A stretch of 35,825 nt of DNA from Thiobacillaceae bacterium (lineage in GTDB: Bacteria; Pseudomonadota; Gammaproteobacteria; Burkholderiales; Thiobacillaceae), in the NCBI GenBank assembly GCA_025458005.1, contig JALOTG010000044.1:1-35825 (forward strand), read 5' to 3'. Each line of letters starts with the position of its first letter. The stretch's first letter is position 1. The notes below the pieces were generated by a model. That model had not been told where the DNA came from. It ran no database searches and saw nothing but the letters and a program-made list of their open reading frames with translations. This document shows, one piece after another, positions 1 to 9,643 of this stretch. Position numbers and translations under genes: made by a program.

Positions 1-2563
1 GCATCAGCTTGCCCACCCCCTTCACGTCCAGCACCTCGAACGGGTTGTCCTGCAGGATCTTGTTCTGGTTGTACATGGGCAGGAACTTGTTCTCGGCGTC
101 CTCGCGCGAGAAGGAGAAGGCGGCCTGGGTCAGGTCGTTGGTGCCGAAGGAGAAGAACTCCGCCTCCTCGGCCAGGCTCTCGGCGCGCATGCAGGCGCGC
201 ACCACCTCGAGCATGGAGCCGAACTTGAAGTTGAGCTTGACGCCCGAGCTGGCCTCCACGTCGGTGCGGATGCCCTCCACCCAGGTCTTCACCCGCTTCA
301 GTTCCTGGGCGGTGCAGACCTGCGGCACCATGATCTCCGGGTGCACCTCGATGCCCGCCTTCTGGCACTCGGCGGCCGCCTCCAGGATGGCGCGGATCTG
401 CATCGAGTAGATCTCCGGGTAGGTCAGGCCCAGGCGCACGCCGCGGTGGCCCAGCATGGGGTTGACCTCGAACAGGGCGCGCACCTTCTTCAGCATCGCC
501 TCCTTCTTCTGCAGCGCCTCGTCCACCAGGGCGGGGTCGGCGGGCAGCTGCACCTGGGGATGGATGTCGCGGGTACGGTAGAGGAAGTCGACCGCGTCGT
601 GCAGCACCTGCATGCCGCGCACCGTGTCGCGCAGATGCTTGAGCTGCTCCAGCTCGTCCACCAGCTGCTGTTCGGTGGGCAGGAACTCGTGGATGGGCGG
701 GTCGAGCAGCCGTATGGTGACCGGGCGCGGCGCCATGACCTTGAAGATGCCGGCGAAGTCGGCGCGCTGGATGGGCAGCAGCTTGTTCAGCGCCACCTGG
801 CGGTCGGCCGGGGTTTCGGCGACGATCATCTCGACGACGATGGGCAGCCGCTCGACGGCGTTGAACATGCGCTCGGTGCGGCACAGGCCGATGCCCATGG
901 CGCCGAACTTCAGCGCCCGCTCCGCGTCATGCGGCGTGTCGGCGTTGGCCATCACCTTAAGTTTCGCCATCTCGTCCGCCCAGCCGAGCAGGGTGGCCAG
1001 CTCGGCGGAGAATTCCGCCTCGATCATCGCCACCTCGCCGATGTAGACGTTGCCGGTGGTGCCGTCGATGGTGATCACCGCGCCCTCGCCGAACACCTGG
1101 TCGCCGACCACCGCCTGGCGCAGGCGCACGTCGACGTGGATGCCCTCGGCGCCGGCGACGCAGGGCTTGCCCATGCCGCGCGCCACCACCGCCGCGTGGC
1201 TGGTCTTGCCGCCGCGGCTGGTGAGGATGCCCTGGCTGGCGAAGAAGCCGTGGATGTCCTCCGGCTTGGTCTCCTCGCGCACCAGGATCACCTTCTCCCC
1301 GGCGCGGCCCAGCTTCTCGGCGCGGTCGGCGTCGAACACGGCGATGCCCGAGGCCGCCCCGGGCGAGGCGGGCAGGCCGCGGGCCACCGCGCGGGCGCCG
1401 GCCTTCGGGTCGAGGCGCGGGAACAGCAACTGCTCGAGCAGCTCCGGCTGGATGCGCAGCAGGGCCTGCTGCCGGTCGATGAGGCCTTCCTTGACCATCT
1501 CCACCGAGGTGCGCACCAGGGCGGCGGCGTTCATCTTGCCGTTGCGGGTCTGCAGGCAGTAGAGCACGCCCTTCTCGATGGTGTACTCGTAGTCCTGCAC
1601 CTCCTTGTAATGGGTCTCCAGCTGGTTCCTCAGCTCGACCAGCTGCCGGTACAGGTCCGGCATCTCCCGTTCCAGCTCGGCCACCGGCTTGGGCGTGCGA
1701 ATGCCGGCCACCACGTCCTCGCCCTGGGCGTTGACCAGGTATTCGCCGAACATGGCGTTCTCCCCGGTGCCCGGGTCGCGCGTGAAGCCCACGCCGGTCG
1801 CCGAGTCGTCGCCCATGTTGCCGAACACCATGGCCACCACGTTGACCGCCGTGCCGTTGGCCATCTCCGGGGTGATCTTGAACTCGCGCCGGTAGTCCAC
1901 CGCCCGCTTGCCGGACCAGGAGTTGAACACCGCCTTGATGGCGATCTCCAACTGCGCGTGGGGATCGGCCGGGAAGGGCTTGCCGGTGACCCGCTCCACC
2001 ACCTTGAGGAAGCGCTCGGCGATGTCGGCCAGGTTCGCGGCGGACAGGCCCACGTCGTGCTTGACGCCGGCCTCCGCCTTGACGGCGTTGAACTCGGCGT
2101 CGAACTCCTCCTCCGGCACGCCCAGGGCCACCTTGCCGAACAGCTGGATGAAGCGGCGGTAGGCGTCGTAGCCGAAGCGCTCGTTGCCGGTCTGGGCGAT
2201 GAGGCCCTGCAGCGTATCGGCGTTCAGGCCCAGGTTGAGGATGGTGTCCATCATGCCCGGCATGGACATGGCCGAGCCGGAGCGCACCGACACCAGCAGG
2301 GGGTTGTCGCGGCCGCCGAAGGTCTTGCCGGTCTTCTCCTCCACCGCCGCCATGTGCAGGCGCGCCTGCTCCAGCACGCCGTCGGGAAGCTGGCGGGCGG
2401 GGTCGTCCAGATAGGCCAGGCAGGCCTCGGTGGTGATGACGAAGCCGGGCGGGACGTTCAGCCCGAACTGGGTCATCTCGCACAGATTGGCGCCCTTGCC
2501 GCCCAGCAGCTGCTTGTTCTTGCCGTCGCCTTCGGTAAAGGCGTAGACCCATTTCTTGCTCAT
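1..2563 (-). CDS. ppdK: Pyruvate, phosphate dikinase (3' end cut by window start)
   Basis: Reverse-strand translation from ATG at 2563: MSKKWVYAFTEGDGKNKQLLGGKGANLCEMTQ...; near position 1 the frame reads FLPMYNQNKILQDNPFEVLDVKGVGKLM, typical of the PPDK C-terminal region. Missing from the ORF track because it runs off the edge. Confidence 0.95.
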   Translation of the reverse strand, partial: MSKKWVYAFTEGDGKNKQLLGGKGANLCEMTQFGLNVPPGFVITTEACLAYLDDPARQLPDGVLEQARLHMAAVEEKTGKTFGGRDNPLLVSVRSGSAMSMPGMMDTILNLGLNADTLQGLIAQTGNERFGYDAYRRFIQLFGKVALGVPEEEFDAEFNAVKAEAGVKHDVGLSAANLADIAERFLKVVERVTGKPFPADPHAQLEIAIKAVFNSWSGKRAVDYRREFKITPEMANGTAVNVVAMVFGNMGDDSATGVGFTRDPGTGENAMFGEYLVNAQGEDVVAGIRTPKPVAELEREMPDLYRQLVELRNQLETHYKEVQDYEYTIEKGVLYCLQTRNGKMNAAALVRTSVEMVKEGLIDRQQALLRIQPELLEQLLFPRLDPKAGARAVARGLPASPGAASGIAVFDADRAEKLGRAGEKVILVREETKPEDIHGFFASQGILTSRGGKTSHAAVVARGMGKPCVAGAEGIHVDVRLRQAVVGDQVFGEGAVITIDGTTGNVYIGEVAMIEAEFSAELATLLGWADEMAKLKVMANADTPHDAERALKFGAMGIGLCRTERMFNAVERLPIVVEMIVAETPADRQVALNKLLPIQRADFAGIFKVMAPRPVTIRLLDPPIHEFLPTEQQLVDELEQLKHLRDTVRGMQVLHDAVDFLYRTRDIHPQVQLPADPALVDEALQKKEAMLKKVRALFEVNPMLGHRGVRLGLTYPEIYSMQIRAILEAAAECQKAGIEVHPEIMVPQVCTAQELKRVKTWVEGIRTDVEASSGVKLNFKFGSMLEVVRACMRAESLAEEAEFFSFGTNDLTQAAFSFSREDAENKFLPMYNQNKILQDNPFEVLDVKGVGKLM

Positions 2564-2763
2564 GATGCATCTCCCAAAGGATGGATGTTGACCTACGGTA
2601 GCGTGTTCTCGCGCGCCCTCTGTGGGTGGGGAGGCGGGGTGGCGGGCCGCGGCGGGCTGGCGGGCGGTCTTGGCGCCGCGCTCCCGTCCCGTGCCGTTTG
2701 CCTCCCGGGGCTAGCTGTCTGGCGTATCCGACATGATTCCGATCGCGGCGGCCATCCGGCCGA

Positions 2764-3318
2764 TCAGGCGGGCCGCCCAGGTCCGAAGCGCTCCAGCCAG
2801 AGCAGCCCCATCACCGTCTTGCCCTCGCAGATGCGACCGTCGCGCACCATCTCCAGGGCCTCGGCCAGCGGCAGGCGCAGGATCTCCAGGAACTCGTCGT
2901 GGTCGAGGTCGTCGCCGACGTGCCGCAGCCCCGTCGCCAGGTAGTACACCAGCCGCTCGTCCGAGTAGCCGATGCAGGGATAGAAGGTGGCCAGGTAGCG
3001 CCATTCCGCCGCCGCGTAGCCGGTCTCCTCCAGCAGCTCGCGCTGGGCGCAGGCCAGCTCGGTCTCGTCGGGGTCGAACTTGCCGGCCGGCAGCTCGATG
3101 AAGTCCCGGCGCAGGGGATAGCGGTGCTGCCGCTCCAGCAGCACGTCGCCGTTGTCGAACCGGGGGATGACCACCGCCGCGCCGGGGTGGACCAGGTATT
3201 CGCGGGTGGACTCCTGGCCGTTGGGCAGCCGCACCCGATCCCGCTTGGCGTGCAGCAGGCGGCCCTGGTAGACGGTTTCGGAGGACAGGGGGTGTTCGGT
3301 GAGGTCGGGCGCGGCCAT
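2764..3318 (-). CDS. NUDIX hydrolase, ADP-ribose pyrophosphatase-like
   Basis: NUDIX box GKFDPDETELACAQRELLEETGY; about 184-197 aa; start choice (3318 or 3357) uncertain. Confidence 0.88.
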   Translation of the reverse strand: MAAPDLTEHPLSSETVYQGRLLHAKRDRVRLPNGQESTREYLVHPGAAVVIPRFDNGDVLLERQHRYPLRRDFIELPAGKFDPDETELACAQRELLEETGYAAAEWRYLATFYPCIGYSDERLVYYLATGLRHVGDDLDHDEFLEILRLPLAEALEMVRDGRICEGKTVMGLLWLERFGPGRPA

Positions 3319-3459
3319 GGGGGAAGGCGGGGAAGCGGGCGGGGGGGTGTGGTTCACTTTTCCCCGACAGTATAGACCGGCTTGCCGATGCTTTTATTGC
3401 CGACAGGTGTCGGTTAGCATGAGCCCCCCGCCAGGCGTGCCATGCAAGGAGACCCCGAA

Positions 3460-4833
3460 ATGCCCGAAACCAAGATCATCCTGGAAGAAAAAGACATCCC
3501 CACCCACTGGTACAACGTGGTGGCGGACATGCCCAACAAGCCGCTGCCGCCGCTGGGTCCGGACGGCAAGCCGGTGGGACCGGACAAGATGGGCGCCATC
3601 TTCCCCATGAACATCCTCGAGCAGGAGATGAGCGCCGAGCGCTGGATCCCGATCCCCGAGCCGGTGCGGGAGATCTACCGGCTGTGGCGGCCCTCGCCCC
3701 TGTTCCGCGCCCACCGCCTGGAGGCGGCCCTGGGCACCCCGGCCAAGATCTACTACAAGTACGAGGGCGTCTCCCCGGCCGGCTCGCACAAGCCCAACTC
3801 CGCCGTGCCCCAGGCCTGGTTCAACAAGCAGGCCGGCATCAACCGCCTGACCACCGAGACCGGCGCCGGCCAGTGGGGCTGCAGCCTGTCCCTGGCCGGA
3901 CAGATGTTCGGCATGGAGATCCGCGTCTACATGGTGAAGGTGAGCTACCAGCAGAAGCCCTTCCGCCGTTCCATGATGCAGACCTGGGGCGCCGAGGTGT
4001 TCGCCAGCCCCACCGACATGACCCATGCCGGCCGCGCCATCCTCGCCCAGGATCCGGACAACCAGGGCAGCCTGGGCATCGCCATCTCCGAGGCGGTGGA
4101 GGAAGCGGCCAGCCGCGCCGACACCAACTACGCCCTGGGCTCGGTCCTCAACCACGTGCTGTTGCACCAGACCATCATCGGCCAGGAGGCCAAGAAGCAG
4201 TTCGAGAAGGTGGGCGACTACCCGGACATGATCTTCGCCCCCTGCGGCGGCGGCTGCAATTTCGCCGGCGTGTCCTTCCCCTTCTTCGCCGACAAGGCGG
4301 CCGGCGACAAGCGCGCCCAGAACCTGCGCTTCGTGGCGGTGGAGCCCAGCTCCTGCCCGACCCTGACCAAGGGCGTCTACGCCTACGACTTCGGCGACGC
4401 CTCCGGCTACACGCCGCTGATGAAGATGTACACCCTGGGCCACGATTTCATGCCACCCGGCATCCACGCCGGCGGCCTGCGCTACCACGGCGACTCGCCG
4501 CTGATCTCCCAGCTCTACCACGAGAAGCTGATCGAGGCGGTGGCCGTGCCCCAGGTGGCCACCTTCGAGGCCGGCGTGCAGTTCGCCCGCGCCGAGGGCA
4601 TCGTCCCCGCGCCGGAGTCCTGCCACGCCATCCGCGCCGCCATCGACGAAGCCCTGCGCTGCAAGCAGACGGGCGAGCCGAAGACCCTGCTCATCAACCT
4701 GTCCGGCCACGGCCACTTCGACATGGCCTCCTACGACAAGTACCTGGCCGGCGAGCTGACCGACTACGAGTATCCCGAGCACGAGATCCAGGCCGCGCTG
4801 GAGCGCTTGCCCAAGGTGGCGGAGCCGGCCTGA
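3460..4833 (+). CDS. trpB2: TrpB2-type tryptophan synthase beta chain-like PLP enzyme
   Basis: [25 protein letters not shown]..., [29 protein letters not shown]-terminal extension typical of TrpB2; AAGGAG before ATG at 3460. Confidence 0.9.
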   Translation: MPETKIILEEKDIPTHWYNVVADMPNKPLPPLGPDGKPVGPDKMGAIFPMNILEQEMSAERWIPIPEPVREIYRLWRPSPLFRAHRLEAALGTPAKIYYKYEGVSPAGSHKPNSAVPQAWFNKQAGINRLTTETGAGQWGCSLSLAGQMFGMEIRVYMVKVSYQQKPFRRSMMQTWGAEVFASPTDMTHAGRAILAQDPDNQGSLGIAISEAVEEAASRADTNYALGSVLNHVLLHQTIIGQEAKKQFEKVGDYPDMIFAPCGGGCNFAGVSFPFFADKAAGDKRAQNLRFVAVEPSSCPTLTKGVYAYDFGDASGYTPLMKMYTLGHDFMPPGIHAGGLRYHGDSPLISQLYHEKLIEAVAVPQVATFEAGVQFARAEGIVPAPESCHAIRAAIDEALRCKQTGEPKTLLINLSGHGHFDMASYDKYLAGELTDYEYPEHEIQAALERLPKVAEPA

Positions 4834-4855
4834 CCGCAAGCCGCGGACCTGGAAC

Positions 4856-4882
4856 GGCCGCGCGACGCGCGGCCTCTTCCTT
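4856..4882 (+). terminator. Intrinsic terminator-like hairpin after trpB2
   Basis: GGCCGCGC-GAC-GCGCGGCC followed by TCTTCCTT; perfect 8-bp stem. Confidence 0.6.
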
Positions 4883-4953
4883 GGCCGGGCTGACGCCGCT
4901 CGACCGGGCTGATGCGGCCCGGGCGCACGGCGCGCGTCGTCGCTGCGGAACGG

Positions 4954-5454
4954 CTAGACGCCGCCGCTGTGGACCGTGTCGTAATAGATCTTCTCCAGTT
5001 CCAGCTTGTGCTGGGTCTCCTCGCTGGCCAGGTAGCGGAACAGGTCACGGATGGGGCCTTCCGGCGCCGTTTCGGCCAGTTCGCCGTAGTGCGTCATGGC
5101 CGCGTGCTCCCGGCCCATGGCGTACTGCAATACGGTCTGGTCGTCCGGGTTCTCCCCCAGGTCCGGCAGGTGCAGGCAGTCGGAGAACTTGCTGTCGCTG
5201 GCGGTGCGCTGGATTTCCTCCTTCACCTGATCAGCGATGTCCGCGCGCCGGGCCAGGGCGTTGAACAGGTCGTAGTGCCGCTGCTCCTCCGCGGCCAGTT
5301 CCTCCACCAGGTAGCGGATGCGCTTGCTGACCCTGGGGATCAGGGCCGCGTAGAAATCCCGGGCGCTGGCCTCGAAGCCGGTGGCCACTTCCAGGATTTC
5401 CCGCAGGGTGGTCTTGCCGCGCAGGCGGTCGATTGCGTGGGTACCTTCGGTCAT
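4954..5454 (-). CDS. Ferritin-like (rubrerythrin-type) diiron domain protein
   Basis: MTEGTHAIDRLRGKTTLREILEVATGFEASARDFYAALI...EELAAEEQRHYDLF...REHAAMTHYGELAE...ASEETQHKLELEKIYYD; two ExxH motifs. Start overlaps the stop of the upstream gene (ATGA). Confidence 0.85.
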   Translation of the reverse strand: MTEGTHAIDRLRGKTTLREILEVATGFEASARDFYAALIPRVSKRIRYLVEELAAEEQRHYDLFNALARRADIADQVKEEIQRTASDSKFSDCLHLPDLGENPDDQTVLQYAMGREHAAMTHYGELAETAPEGPIRDLFRYLASEETQHKLELEKIYYDTVHSGGV

Positions 5455-7250
5455 TTCGCCATCTCCACAGGCATCAGGACGGCATGCACGCTGGCGGCCA
5501 CCCGATGGCCGTCGGCCACCGCGTGCACCACGTCGGGGCCGGCCACGCAGTCTCCCGCCGCCCACAGCCAGGGCGCCGAGGTGCGGCCGTCGGCGTCGAT
5601 CTTCAGGCGGCCCCGGTTCCATTCCAGTTGTTCGGTCAGGGCCTCGCCCAGCAGGGAGGTGTCGGCGAACTGGCCGATGGCCTCGATCACCGTGTCGCAG
5701 GCGTGGATGGTTTCCTGGCCGTCGTCGTAGCGGGGCGCGAAGCGCTTGTTCTCGTCGAAGATGGACAGCACCTTCCAGGTCTTCAGGCCGATGAGCTTGC
5801 CCCGGGCGTCGATCTCGCAGCCCTGGGGACCGCAGTTGTCCCGGATGACGATGCCCTCTTCCAGGGCCTCCTTGATCTCGTCCGGGTCGGCCAGGAAGTG
5901 CTGCTGGTCCTCCAGGGCGGTGACCACCACGTCCACCTGGCCGTACTGCACCTTCTGCTTGCGGGCGAGCGACCGGGCGATGTCCATGGCCACGTTGCCG
6001 CCGCCGATGACCACGGCACAGTGGGGCAGATCGAAGGGTTCATTGGCGGCGATCCTGCGCAGCAGGTCGACGGCCCGATAGACCTTCTCGTGCTCGGAAT
6101 GGGGGATGCGGGTCTGCCGGCCCTGTTGCAGGCCGATGGCCAACACCACCGCGTCAAAGGTCTGGCGGAGTTCATCCAGGGTCTTGTCCACGCCGATGCG
6201 GCAGTTGTATTCGATCTTCACCCCCATGGACGCGATGACCGCCACGTCCCGGTCCAGGGCGTCATAGGGCAGGCGGTATTCGGGGATGCCATAGCGGGTC
6301 ATGCCGCCGGCCGCGGCCTCGGCCTCGAACACCGTGACGGCGTGGCCCATCCGCGCCAGATCGAAGGCGGCGGTGAGGCCCGCCGGGCCGGCGCCGATGA
6401 TGGCCACCCGCTTGCCCGTGGCCGGGCCGGGGCCGCCGATGAGGTCCGGGATACGGTCGAAGGGCACCTGATCCACGATGTGGCGTTTCAGCCAGCGGAT
6501 GGCGATGGGGTCCCCTTCGTGGCGGGCGGCGCAGGCGTCCTCGCACTTGTGGGTGCAGACCCGGCCGCACACGTGTGAGAAGGGGTTGGTCTCGTAGAGC
6601 AGCCTCAGGCCGCGCTCGTAGTCCCCGTCGCGGATGGCGGCGATGTACTGGGGTACCGCCATGTGGGTGGGGCAGGTGGCCACGCACAGGCCGCAGGCCA
6701 CGCAGCGGTCCGCCTCCAGGGCGGCCTCTTCCCGGGTGTAGCCGTGCACGATCTCCCGGAAGTTGTCGATGCGGTCTTCCGGGGGCATTTCCCCCATGGG
6801 GATGCGGTACTGGCCGGTGAGGCGGTGGCCTTCGGGGCGTCGGTAGCCCAGCTCGAGGGTGTTCCATTCCAGCCTGTCCACGCCCGGGGTAAAGCGGAAG
6901 GCGTCCGGGTCGCTTTCCACCCACGCGTAGGCGTTGGACATGGTCAGCGACTGGGTCATGCACACGTCCACACACAGGGCGCACCAGCAGCAGCGGCCGT
7001 AGTCGATGCGGGGGCGCAGGCCGGAATCTCCGGGTTTGGTCTCGATGCCCGTCACCGGCAGCATGTCGATGGCGCCGTTTTGGCAGATGGTCTCGCAGGT
7101 GCCGCAGCCAATGCACTTGGCCATGTCGTTCTGGTGGAAGCCGCGATAGCGGGGGGCGGCCTCCCGGTTCAGCGGGTCCGCGATGGACACCGGGTCGCGG
7201 AACAGGTGCTTCCAGGCGGTGAAGGGGGAAAGAAGGTCCTTGACGCTCAT
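5451..7250 (-). CDS. NuoI-like 2x[4Fe-4S] ferredoxin fused to GltD-like FAD/NAD(P) oxidoreductase
   Basis: MSVKDLLSPFTAWKHLF...CIGCGTCETICQNGAID...CCWCALCVDVCMTQ, then GltD-type cysteines CVACGLCVATCP / CGRVCTHKCEDAC, FAD motif VAIIGAGPAGLTAAFDLARMGH and second nucleotide motif VVIGGGNVAMDIARSLAR. Confidence 0.92.
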   Translation of the reverse strand: MSVKDLLSPFTAWKHLFRDPVSIADPLNREAAPRYRGFHQNDMAKCIGCGTCETICQNGAIDMLPVTGIETKPGDSGLRPRIDYGRCCWCALCVDVCMTQSLTMSNAYAWVESDPDAFRFTPGVDRLEWNTLELGYRRPEGHRLTGQYRIPMGEMPPEDRIDNFREIVHGYTREEAALEADRCVACGLCVATCPTHMAVPQYIAAIRDGDYERGLRLLYETNPFSHVCGRVCTHKCEDACAARHEGDPIAIRWLKRHIVDQVPFDRIPDLIGGPGPATGKRVAIIGAGPAGLTAAFDLARMGHAVTVFEAEAAAGGMTRYGIPEYRLPYDALDRDVAVIASMGVKIEYNCRIGVDKTLDELRQTFDAVVLAIGLQQGRQTRIPHSEHEKVYRAVDLLRRIAANEPFDLPHCAVVIGGGNVAMDIARSLARKQKVQYGQVDVVVTALEDQQHFLADPDEIKEALEEGIVIRDNCGPQGCEIDARGKLIGLKTWKVLSIFDENKRFAPRYDDGQETIHACDTVIEAIGQFADTSLLGEALTEQLEWNRGRLKIDADGRTSAPWLWAAGDCVAGPDVVHAVADGHRVAASVHAVLMPVEMAK

Positions 7251-7252
7251 GG

Positions 7253-8428
7253 CTATCGTTCGATCTCGGGCGGATAGGTGTGCAGGGACACCATCAGCGC
7301 GGCCACGTCGGAGATGTTGAGCCCCACGATCATGCGCTCCAGCAGGGCCATGGCGTGGGTGTAGGAGGGGCCGCGCACGTTGACCCGGCGCGGGTAGCCG
7401 CTGCCGTCGGTGACCAGGTAGTAGCCGTACTCGCCCCGCGAGCACTCCCCCCGCAGGTAGGTCTCGCCGCGGGGGATCCGCCAGTGCAGCATGCTGGGCA
7501 TGGGGGCCATGACCGGGCCGTCCTGGGGCATGCGCGCCAGGATCTGGCGGATCAGGTCCACGGACACCAGCACGTCCCGGCGGCGCACGTCGGCCCGCGT
7601 GTAGATGTCCGAGTCGTGGCCGATGACGGGCTCGAAGTCCAGCTGTGGGTAGACCAGGTAGGGGGCGTCCCGGCGCACGTCCTTGGCCACCCCGGCGGCC
7701 CGGGCGTTGGGGCCGGTGACGCCGTATTCGTCCAGCCAGGCGGGGTCGATGATGCCCTGCCCCACGCTGCGCCGCTTGAACACGGCGTTGCGGAACATCA
7801 CGTCCGAAACGTCCTTCAGGGTGCGCTCCACCTCCCGCAGGGTCTCTTCCATGCGGCCTTCGAAGCCCTCGGGCAGCTGGTCCCGCACGCCGCCTGGCAG
7901 GATGAACATGTGGTAGATGCGGGCGCCGGTCATCTCCTCGAAGCGGTCCAGCATCAGGTCGCGGGCATAGGTGGTCCACTGGCCGATGACGCCCAGGCCG
8001 ATGGCGCCGGCCTGCCCCCCCAGGTACATGAGATAGCTGTTGATGCGGCCCATCTCCAGGATCAGGGCGCGTATCCAATGGGCCTTCTCCGGCACCTCCA
8101 CGCCGGCGAGTTCCTCCACCGCCGCCGCGTAGCAGTATTCGTTGAAATCCGGCTCCGGTACGCAGATGCGGCAGACGATGGGGAAGCACTGGATGAAGGT
8201 GCGCCGCTCCATGAGCTTCTCGAAGCCCCGGTGCAGGTAGCCCACGTGGGTCTTGCCCGCCACCACCTCGTCGCCGCAGACGGTCAGTTCCACCGACATG
8301 TTGCCGGTGATGCCCGGGTGGTTGGGGCCCTGCCAGAGCTTCAGGTACTTGCCCGAGGCGAGGTCGATGTCCAGGCTGCCGTCGGGCTTCCTGGCCGGGT
8401 ATTGGGAGCGGTCGGGGGTGTAGGCCAT
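7253..8428 (-). CDS. NuoD / [NiFe]-hydrogenase-large-subunit-like subunit (MbxL/MbsL-like)
   Basis: MAYTPDRSQYPARK...GPNHPGITGNMSVELTVCGDEVVAGKTHVGYLHRGFEKLMERRTFIQCFPIVCRICVPEPDFNEYCYAAAVEEL...; C-terminus ALMVSLHTYPPEIER. Confidence 0.92.
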   Translation of the reverse strand: MAYTPDRSQYPARKPDGSLDIDLASGKYLKLWQGPNHPGITGNMSVELTVCGDEVVAGKTHVGYLHRGFEKLMERRTFIQCFPIVCRICVPEPDFNEYCYAAAVEELAGVEVPEKAHWIRALILEMGRINSYLMYLGGQAGAIGLGVIGQWTTYARDLMLDRFEEMTGARIYHMFILPGGVRDQLPEGFEGRMEETLREVERTLKDVSDVMFRNAVFKRRSVGQGIIDPAWLDEYGVTGPNARAAGVAKDVRRDAPYLVYPQLDFEPVIGHDSDIYTRADVRRRDVLVSVDLIRQILARMPQDGPVMAPMPSMLHWRIPRGETYLRGECSRGEYGYYLVTDGSGYPRRVNVRGPSYTHAMALLERMIVGLNISDVAALMVSLHTYPPEIER

Positions 8429-8429
8429 G

Positions 8430-8960
8430 TCAGCCCTTGCCCGGATAGAGCTGCTGCTTCATGTGGCTCTCGGGGTCGCGAGTTTCCCGCCCGGGCCGCT
8501 GGGCGTAGCTGTCCTGGGCGTACTGCAGGGTGTCGAAGTCGCGCCGGTAGGGGGGGATGTCGTTCCAGCCCTCCAGGATGAATTCCTCGTACACGCCGGG
8601 GCTGTCCGGGAAGTCGATGCCGAACATCTCCCGCAGCTCCCGCTGGTAGGTGGCCGCCGTGGGCCAGAGGTCGTGGATGCTGGCCATCACGGTGCCCAGC
8701 CGAGGCAGCATGACGCGCAGGCCGATGTCCCGGTTCTCGGCGCGGTTGGAGAGCAGGTAGGTGAGCTGGAACTGCCCCTGCTCGATCCAGTCCACCGCCG
8801 TCAGCAGCACCAGGTGGGTAAAGCCCTCCCGGTCCCGCAGGTGCAACAGGGCCGGCCGCAGGTATGCCCCGGGCAGGGTGACGAAGGCCAGATTGGATCT
8901 TTGCTCCGTGAACTCGCCCACGGGGAACAGGGCCTTCAGGCGGTCGTAGAGTGCGTGCAT
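8430..8960 (-). CDS. NuoC-like 30 kDa subunit
   Basis: MHALYDRLKALFPVGEF...LLTAVDWIEQGQFQLTYLLSN...WPTAATYQRELREMFGIDFPDSP...GWNDIPPYRRDF; ATG at 8960. Confidence 0.9.
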   Translation of the reverse strand: MHALYDRLKALFPVGEFTEQRSNLAFVTLPGAYLRPALLHLRDREGFTHLVLLTAVDWIEQGQFQLTYLLSNRAENRDIGLRVMLPRLGTVMASIHDLWPTAATYQRELREMFGIDFPDSPGVYEEFILEGWNDIPPYRRDFDTLQYAQDSYAQRPGRETRDPESHMKQQLYPGKG

Positions 8961-8968
8961 AGCATCGT

Positions 8969-9634
8969 TCACCAGTTGTAGTCCGGCATGTCCCAGTCGT
9001 GGATCACCTGCTTCTGGTTGGCCTTGTACCAGGTGAAGTTCTCCGCGTAGCGGTTGGCGCCTTCCGCCTGGCCGGCGCGGATCAGCTTCTTCAAATCCTC
9101 GAAGCCCTGCAGCAGGGCCTCCGGGCGGGGCATGCAGCCGGTGATGTAGAGGTCCACGGGCAGGTACTGGTCGAGGCACTTGATGGTGTTGTAGGAATCC
9201 CAGTACATGCCGCCATTGATGGTGCAGGAGCCCAGGCCGACGACGTATTTCGGGTTCTGCATCTGCTCGTAGGCGCGGATGGCCCGCTTCAGGGTCTTGG
9301 TGGAGAGATAGCCGGAGATCACCAGCAGATTGGCCTGGCGCGCCGTGGGCCGCCACTGGATGCCGTAGCGGTAGGCGTCGAAGCGGGGCGTCATCAGGGG
9401 GCGCATCTCGATGGCGCCGCAGCCGGTGCCGAAGCCGAGGATCCACAGGGACTGGGCGCGGGCCCAGTTGAAGAAGTCCTCGACGATCTTCAGGTAGGCG
9501 CCGTGCTGCACCGTGGGCGGGGCGTCGCAGAAGTAGTCCCTGAGGGGCTCCACCTCGAATTCCACGCCGTCCGGCCCCTTCACCTTGCGGGGCATCAGCT
9601 CGGGTTTGATGAAATGCATCGGGTCGCGCTTCAT
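8969..9634 (-). CDS. NuoB-like 20 kDa subunit
   Basis: SLWILGFGTGCGAIEMRPLMTPRFDAYRYGI...VVGLGSCTINGGMYWDSY...VDLYITGCMPRPEALLQGF. Confidence 0.92.
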   Translation of the reverse strand: MKRDPMHFIKPELMPRKVKGPDGVEFEVEPLRDYFCDAPPTVQHGAYLKIVEDFFNWARAQSLWILGFGTGCGAIEMRPLMTPRFDAYRYGIQWRPTARQANLLVISGYLSTKTLKRAIRAYEQMQNPKYVVGLGSCTINGGMYWDSYNTIKCLDQYLPVDLYITGCMPRPEALLQGFEDLKKLIRAGQAEGANRYAENFTWYKANQKQVIHDWDMPDYNW

Positions 9635-9643
9635 GTCTTCACC

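Noticed and set aside
341-2944. 867-aa plus-strand ORF opposite ppdK
   Set aside because: Antisense shadow ORF in high-GC DNA; the protein is His/Gln/Val/Gly-rich without family motifs, while the minus strand encodes clear PPDK.
5451-8189. 912-aa ORF call extending the NuoI-GltD gene upstream through nuoD
   Set aside because: The first about 310 residues are out-of-frame nuoD sequence; the true start is MSVKDLL at 7250.
7253-9634. [NiFe] group 4 hydrogenase interpretation of the cluster
   Set aside because: The large-subunit homologue lacks the C-terminal CxxC ligand pair and there are no hyp maturation genes in the window.
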